A stretch of 64,000 nucleotides of DNA from Chrysogorgia sp. JL179-B06 (Eukaryota > Cnidaria > Anthozoa > Scleralcyonacea > Chrysogorgiidae). The notes below the pieces were generated by a model. That model was not told the origin of the DNA. It saw only the letters and a list, made by a program, of their open reading frames with translations, and ran no database searches. Where the stretch lies: contig JAYKKM010000378.1 in assembly GCA_035772405.1 (NCBI GenBank), positions 2,709,921 through 2,773,920 of the forward strand. Direction: 5' to 3'. This document shows positions 59,641 through 64,000 of this stretch, piece by piece (the first letter of the stretch is position 1; the number at the start of each line of letters is the position of its first letter). Both the position numbers and the translations under genes were made by a program.

Positions 59641-60191
59641 TTTTGTCGAAAATCAAATTACTTAAGTTATATGATTTAATGTTATTTTTGTTGTCAGGGT
59701 GAATTGACCCCCGACATCTTATGGGCCCTTTGAATCATACTTAAAATTTCCTTTATATCTAAGCTATATACACGCGACAGTCACGTGGAGAATTTCAATC
59801 GTGAGAATGCTGAAATTGCAATCTATAAGATACCTCAATATTTCAAATTGTTCAACCAATGGTGTGTTTATAAGAGAGGCGAGCCCTGTTACCCAGGCTA
59901 GCCCGGTAAGATTATCTCATTTACATTTTAAGTTGTATTTTACGTTGTTTGAAGCTTTGCATATAATCGATTCGGCTGAGTCGCTATGTCTGAATAATAC
60001 TAATAATTGGTAGAATAATAAACGTGACTCCAACTCGTCGAAGAGATTTTTATAATTAATTTCTTCCTTCACAGTTATCGCAGGTATATCTTTAGCCAGT
60101 TCAGCAGCCTTATGAGAAATATTTTTCATTTCCACTGCATGATTTCCATCATTTTTCAACAGATTCTCTACCTCCTCCGCAGGCGTTTTTT
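59641..60191. other. intergenic, no recognised gene
   Basis: A minus-strand 80-codon frame (59,917-60,159; includes KDIPAITVKEEINYKNLFDE) is protein-like in composition but matches no family I know; it may be a transposon fragment. Confidence 0.35.
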
Positions 60192-60353
60192 AGGGAGGGG
60201 GTATGGGAGGATGGGAAATAAGGCCTGACACAAATCCATTCACAAACTCGTGTTGAGCGTCCAGAATCTGGACGTTGCTTTGATTGGACGAGAGAGGTCA
60301 ACGTCACACTACCGGAAGCGAAAATCTAAGTGTTGCTGAACCAAACCTCCAAA

Positions 60354-60530
60354 ATGGACAAATTAGCGTTAGAAGCTGTTCTTTATAAGCATTTTCCACA
60401 AATAGCCATAAAAGAAGAACAATACCTTTGTATAGAGAGCCTGGTTTTTTATAGAAAAGACGTTCCAGCAGTTCTTACCGACCGGATACGGGAAGAGTTT
60501 GATATATCACTAGATCGGTAATCTCGCCAT
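60354..60530 (+). pseudogene. RecQ-like helicase N-terminal fragment
   Basis: MDKLALEAVLYKHFPQIAIK, then EEQYLCIESLVFYRKDVPAVL resembles the start of a RecQ-type SF2 helicase core (the Q-motif region before Walker A). One base further on, the next frame reads LPTGYGKSLIY, the Walker A motif, so a single-base shift breaks it at ~60,477. The gene is then cut by the foldback at 60,517. RecQ-like genes of this kind occur in many copies in some invertebrates, probably through transposons. Confidence 0.55.
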
Positions 60531-61549
60531 GTTTGTTCATGGAAGAAGATGGCGAATAACTTCCGAACTACGGATTGTTAAGATACATCATGCACGTATG
60601 TTGTTAGAAAGTTCATAAGCTTTCATTTGATGTATAGTTCAAGTCTGTGAGTTTTATGTAACGTTTTAAAATGTTCAAAATGTTCGCACCATTGCTCGTC
60701 AAATAATTATAATGGAGAATAGACTTTCCACAAGTGTTTTAGGATTTTAGATATTGTTTTCACAATGCTTAACGCACATATATAACTTGATATATATATA
60801 TCAATCAAAATATATTCTAAAGTACTATTTGTGGTAGCGTTTTCTAGTTTTCCAGCTTAAAGGGAAGTATTCTAATAATGGTAATATTAAAAGCTGGCAT
60901 GGGAACTCGCTATTATACAGTATATTCGTTTGCCTTTTTCAGTTTGGGTCAGTGTTTGCTATTATATATTATAACTTTGGAAATACTTTAGGTATGAACT
61001 TCAAATATATCTTAAACATAAGGTAATTCAAATATGAATGTGTGAAAAAGTTTGTAGCTTTCTAGTTGAAGTAGAAGAAAATTTTTAGATGCGGATTAGT
61101 TAACATGCCTTTTGTAGATAATATTTTAAGAATTTATAATTAATCACCTCCTGGTTTGTTTTCATCTATAATGAATGATGTTTTCCCATTTTTAGAATAC
61201 TTCCCTTTAAGCTAGAAACTAGAAAACTCTACCACAAATAGTACTTTAGTGTATCTCTTGATTGATACATAGATCAAGATTTTGCGTTAAGCATTGTGAA
61301 AACAATATCTAAAATCCTAAAACACTTGTCTTTTATTCGCCATTTATAATTATAATATAATTATTTGACGAGCAAAGGTGCAAACATTTTGAATATTTTA
61401 AAACGGTACACAAAACACACAGACTTGAACTATACATCAAATGAAAGCTTATGAAATTTCTAACAACATGCGTACATGATGTATTTCAACAATCCGTATA
61501 GTTCGGAAGTTATTCATCTTCTTCCATGAACAAACATGGCAAGATTACC
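60517..61549. mobile_element. foldback element, 1,033 bp with ~350-bp arms
   Basis: The left end GGTAATCTCGCCATGTTTG and right end CAAACATGGCAAGATTACC are inverted. Arms also share ATACATCATGCACGTATGTT-like, CTTTCATTTGATGTATAGTT, TTAGATATTGTTTTCACAAT and AGGGAAGTATTCTA (60,862-60,875 with 61,194 onward). It interrupts the helicase fragment. A related single arm lies at 12.41-12.65 kb. Confidence 0.7.
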
Positions 61550-62049
61550 AGGAATTATGAAAACTTGCTCTAATAGCCTCATTTTCATGGCAATAAATAT
61601 TCGGTAAGGTCTATTGCTCCATAAAGTTCTGTCCGAGAGGTATGCAGTTCAGTAAACAGCTTGTAACACCTTTCCTAGCACACTATTTACAGAACAGAGC
61701 AGTTGTGATCTGTGACTACAACAATTTGCAATACCAACAGCAACTCCGAAATTATTACAAGCATTTTCAGATGTGTTGGAAAACTCTTTGTTGGTTGTCT
61801 CAGAAAACAGTGACACAGAAGAAATGTGGCGAACGGTTTTCGTTTGCAAATTTGAAAGACACATTTTGCAAAAACTTGCCATAGGAAAAATGCTTTAAAC
61901 ACAGATGCCAAATTTATATTTTGACAAAACAGGAAGTTATTTTAATTGGCTAAAATTTACGAGGGGCGTGGCGTATACGAGGGGGAGGGAATGGCCAAAA
62001 TCGATGATTTGTGTCAGGCCTTCTTTCCCTCCAACCCCCTCCCCTCGCT

Positions 62050-62559
62050 CCCCCCGCCCCTCAAGAAGGCCTGATACTCAGGTTAGGAATGATATATAAA
62101 ACATCCATGTTTCTAAGATTTTATTTGTTGAGCTTTCGTCACATATATAATATGAGTGTAACTTCATCCCCAGGAATTTGGCTTTTTTCCTGCTTTCTGT
62201 GTGATCGATTGGTTATGGATTTGAGTGCAAAAATTTGATAAGATGTCTAGTATATATTGTTCAAGTATACAATACATATTTGAATTAGGTCAAATTTCTC
62301 TAGCAACATAATATTGTATACATTTCGGATAGATATGGACTGGGTTGATGTCACACTCATTATAATTAAAAAAAAAACAACCTAAATAGCAGATCAACGC
62401 GAAGCTCAAATCATAAAACATTTTCGCATTCATATACAGTATTCATTTCATGTAGAATCTATATCAGTAATATTAGCCTGCGTAGCCGGCGCAATGGGGC
62501 TGGGGGTTTGGGACGGGCTGTGAAATGCGGGCGGGAATCCCGCCGAACCAATCAAAATG
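62050..62559. other. intergenic, nothing recognised
   Basis: No ORF with a domain. TTAGCCTGCGTAGCCGGC at 62,475 resembles the end of the 79-bp palindrome family. ATCAAAATG at 62,551-62,559 is the left target duplication of the next element. Confidence 0.45.
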
Positions 62560-63487
62560 GGACTGTGCTAAACCACGAAACAGCGAAACGAAACAGCGAA
62601 ACAGCGAAACAGCGAAACGAAACAGCGAAACAGCTATTTTTTGTTTATCCTTTTAACAAATCTCACGGGAAGTGATACATGGAGGTCGTGGAAGGTCATG
62701 GCGTCTTCGTGGAGGGGAGGACCAACTTCGGAAGTGCTCGGCCCATCTTCGGAAGTCGTCGGAACTTGATCGGAAGTTGTCGGAACAGCTTCGGAAACCG
62801 TCGGAACATCATCGGAAGTTTCGGAACATCTTCGGAAACCGTCGGAGCGACTTCGGAAGTGATCGGAGAAACTTCGGAAGTGGTCGGAAGGTGGTCGGAA
62901 AGCTCTCGTGGGACGTCGGAAGATGGTCGCATGGGGTCGGAAGGTCTTCGTAAGGACATCTCGAAGCGGTAGGGCTGGTACGTGGTTTCGCTGCTGGGGG
63001 TGGGATATCAATGGTGGGTATAGTCAGCGGCGGCTTCCTCTTTGGCGGACAACCATTGATATGGTTGAAGAAACCACGAAAAGCGAAACCAGCGAAAAAA
63101 ACCAGCGAAACCACGTACCCCACAACCCTCCGATAGATCATAGCCTTACGAAGACCTTCCGACCCATCCGACCACCTCTCGACGACTCCCGAGAACCTTC
63201 CGACCATTTCCGACAACCTTCCGACCACTTCCGATGTTGCTCCGACGGTTTCCGAAGTTGTTCCGACAACTTCCGATGATTTTCCGACAGCTTCCGAAGA
63301 TGGGCCGAGCACTTCCGAAGTTGGCCCTCCCCTCCACGAAGACGTCATGACCTTCCACGACCTCCATGTATCACTTCCCGTGAGATTTGTTAAAAGGATA
63401 AACAAAAAAATAGCTGTTTCGCTGTTTGGTTTCGCTGTTTCGCTGTTTCGCTGTTTCGTTTCGCTGTTTCGTGGTTTAGCACAGTCC
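62560..63487. mobile_element. foldback MULE-like element, 928 bp
   Basis: Ends GGACTGTGCTAAACC and GGTTTAGCACAGTCC are perfect inverted repeats flanked by ATCAAAATG on both sides (62,551-62,559; 63,488-63,496), a 9-bp duplication as made by Mutator-like transposases. Arms of ~400 bp pair through the AACAGCGAAAC repeats, TTATCCTTTTAACAAATCTC, GATACATGGAGGTCGTGGAA and a CGGAA-rich array. The frames over the array are artefacts of its 21-bp composite period. No transposase, so it would move in trans. Confidence 0.85.
62737..62945 (+). repeat. helically phased CGGAA array (left arm)
   Basis: CGGAA recurs about every 10-11 bp for ~200 bp, alternating GTCGGAA and TTCGGAA contexts to give a ~21-bp composite unit. 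The right arm (63,155-63,320) carries the mirrored TTCCG array. Confidence 0.8.
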
Positions 63488-63496
63488 ATCAAAATG

Positions 63497-64000
63497 CTAA
63501 GATGGGGGGGACGGGGAGGCGAGGGAGCGCGTGCAGTGGTGCTATTGTTTCAGCGTTTTACGCCCCCGAGTAGTAATTAATAGAAAATAGTAAATTATTA
63601 AATTGAAATAGGTAGACTACAGGTCCACTTCAATATTTTCGTCATCTACAGTCAGGCGTAAAGATGTCGGTTTGTTTTATAAATGCGTAACTTCGCTCAA
63701 TATACATGCTTTAAACTGATCATAACTTCAAATATTTTCTTCGCTCATATAAAGAGGAGAGATTCTCTTTGTAGAATAGTAGTCGTATTCCACTTTGATT
63801 TGGGACAGAGACATTTCGATAGTTGCTGGCTGTCGTCAGTCGAATATTGAATAGAACGCATATATTTTCCCACGCAACTCACATTTTTTTGACAGAACAT
63901 TGTAACCGCCACCTAGCAACGTATTCTGCCTGACAGTTGCAACGAACGCGGCAAAGTTTGCCATTAAACGCTCAACATGAATCCGCTGTATAATATTCCT
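63497..64000. other. intergenic, nothing recognised
   Basis: AT-rich, no ORF with a domain and no visible repeat structure to the end of the window. Confidence 0.4.

Larger units (their letters stand above)
60192..62049. mobile_element. 1.86-kb inverted-repeat element carrying helicase debris
   Basis: About 45 bp at the left (AGGGAGGGGGT, then AAGGCCTGACACAAATC) is inverted at 62,005-62,049. Inside are a RecQ-like helicase fragment and a nested 1.03-kb foldback. Ends and target duplication are not sharply defined. Confidence 0.45.

Noticed and set aside
62634..63492. Overlapping 75-227-aa frames rich in Ser/Arg/Glu/Pro
   Set aside because: Products of the 21-bp composite period of the CGGAA array; both strands and several frames are open at once.

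Overview
The window is AT-rich eukaryotic, repeat-dominated DNA, most likely from a marine invertebrate and probably a cnidarian. I infer this from the mix of element families rather than from any host gene: a Polinton/Maverick, an Academ-like XPG-nuclease transposon, a CR1/Jockey-type LINE, Penelope-like fragments, tRNA-derived SINE pieces and long (TA)n tracts. I found no intact host protein-coding gene, rRNA or CRISPR array. Most open frames outside 28-44 kb are chance frames in repeats.

The centrepiece is a 16.1-kb Polinton/Maverick (virus-like, self-synthesising DNA transposon) at 28,097-44,242. It has ~450-bp terminal inverted repeats (TIRs) that begin AG and end CT, a 6-bp target duplication, and an empty paralogous target site at 49,606-49,611. 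It carries a protein-primed type DNA polymerase B, a retrovirus-like integrase with a chromodomain, a major capsid protein, a probable penton/minor capsid protein, a fibre-like protein, several small membrane proteins, a VLTF3-like zinc-ribbon protein, a U1-type zinc-finger protein, a type II thymidine kinase and a BRO-N/VRR-NUC/C2H2 protein. The packaging ATPase is cut off just after its Walker A motif and no maturation protease is visible, so this copy is defective. At least eleven reading-frame breaks occur, nearly all small indels. The outermost 173 bp of each TIR is an imperfect palindrome.

Left of the Polinton (1-28 kb): two copies, in opposite orientation, of a 2.5-3.2 kb interspersed repeat with tRNA-like and degenerate telomeric motifs (0.5-6.6 kb); an old LINE whose reverse transcriptase is split by a (TA)n tract (7.8-9.4 kb); minisatellites; a segmental duplication with an insertion difference (11.1 and 15.0 kb); several foldback/MITE elements (12.0, 12.9, 25.5 kb); and a 3.5-kb Academ-like transposon with 20-bp TIRs and a GTA duplication (17.35-20.84 kb) nested in a SINE-like repeat. 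The Polinton itself sits in a further copy of the interspersed repeat.

Right of the Polinton (44-64 kb): the rest of that repeat copy, an 82-bp tandem array, another full repeat copy holding the empty site, a satellite-like block with a nearly identical 1.26-kb tandem duplication (50.2-54.1 kb), a Tc1/mariner-type MITE, a 79-bp perfect-palindrome element with 9-bp duplications, Penelope-like debris with hammerhead ribozyme motifs between (TA)n tracts (58.6-59.6 kb), a RecQ-like helicase fragment inside a 1.9-kb inverted-repeat element, and a 928-bp foldback MULE-like element with perfect ends, a 9-bp duplication and helically phased CGGAA repeats (62.56-63.49 kb).
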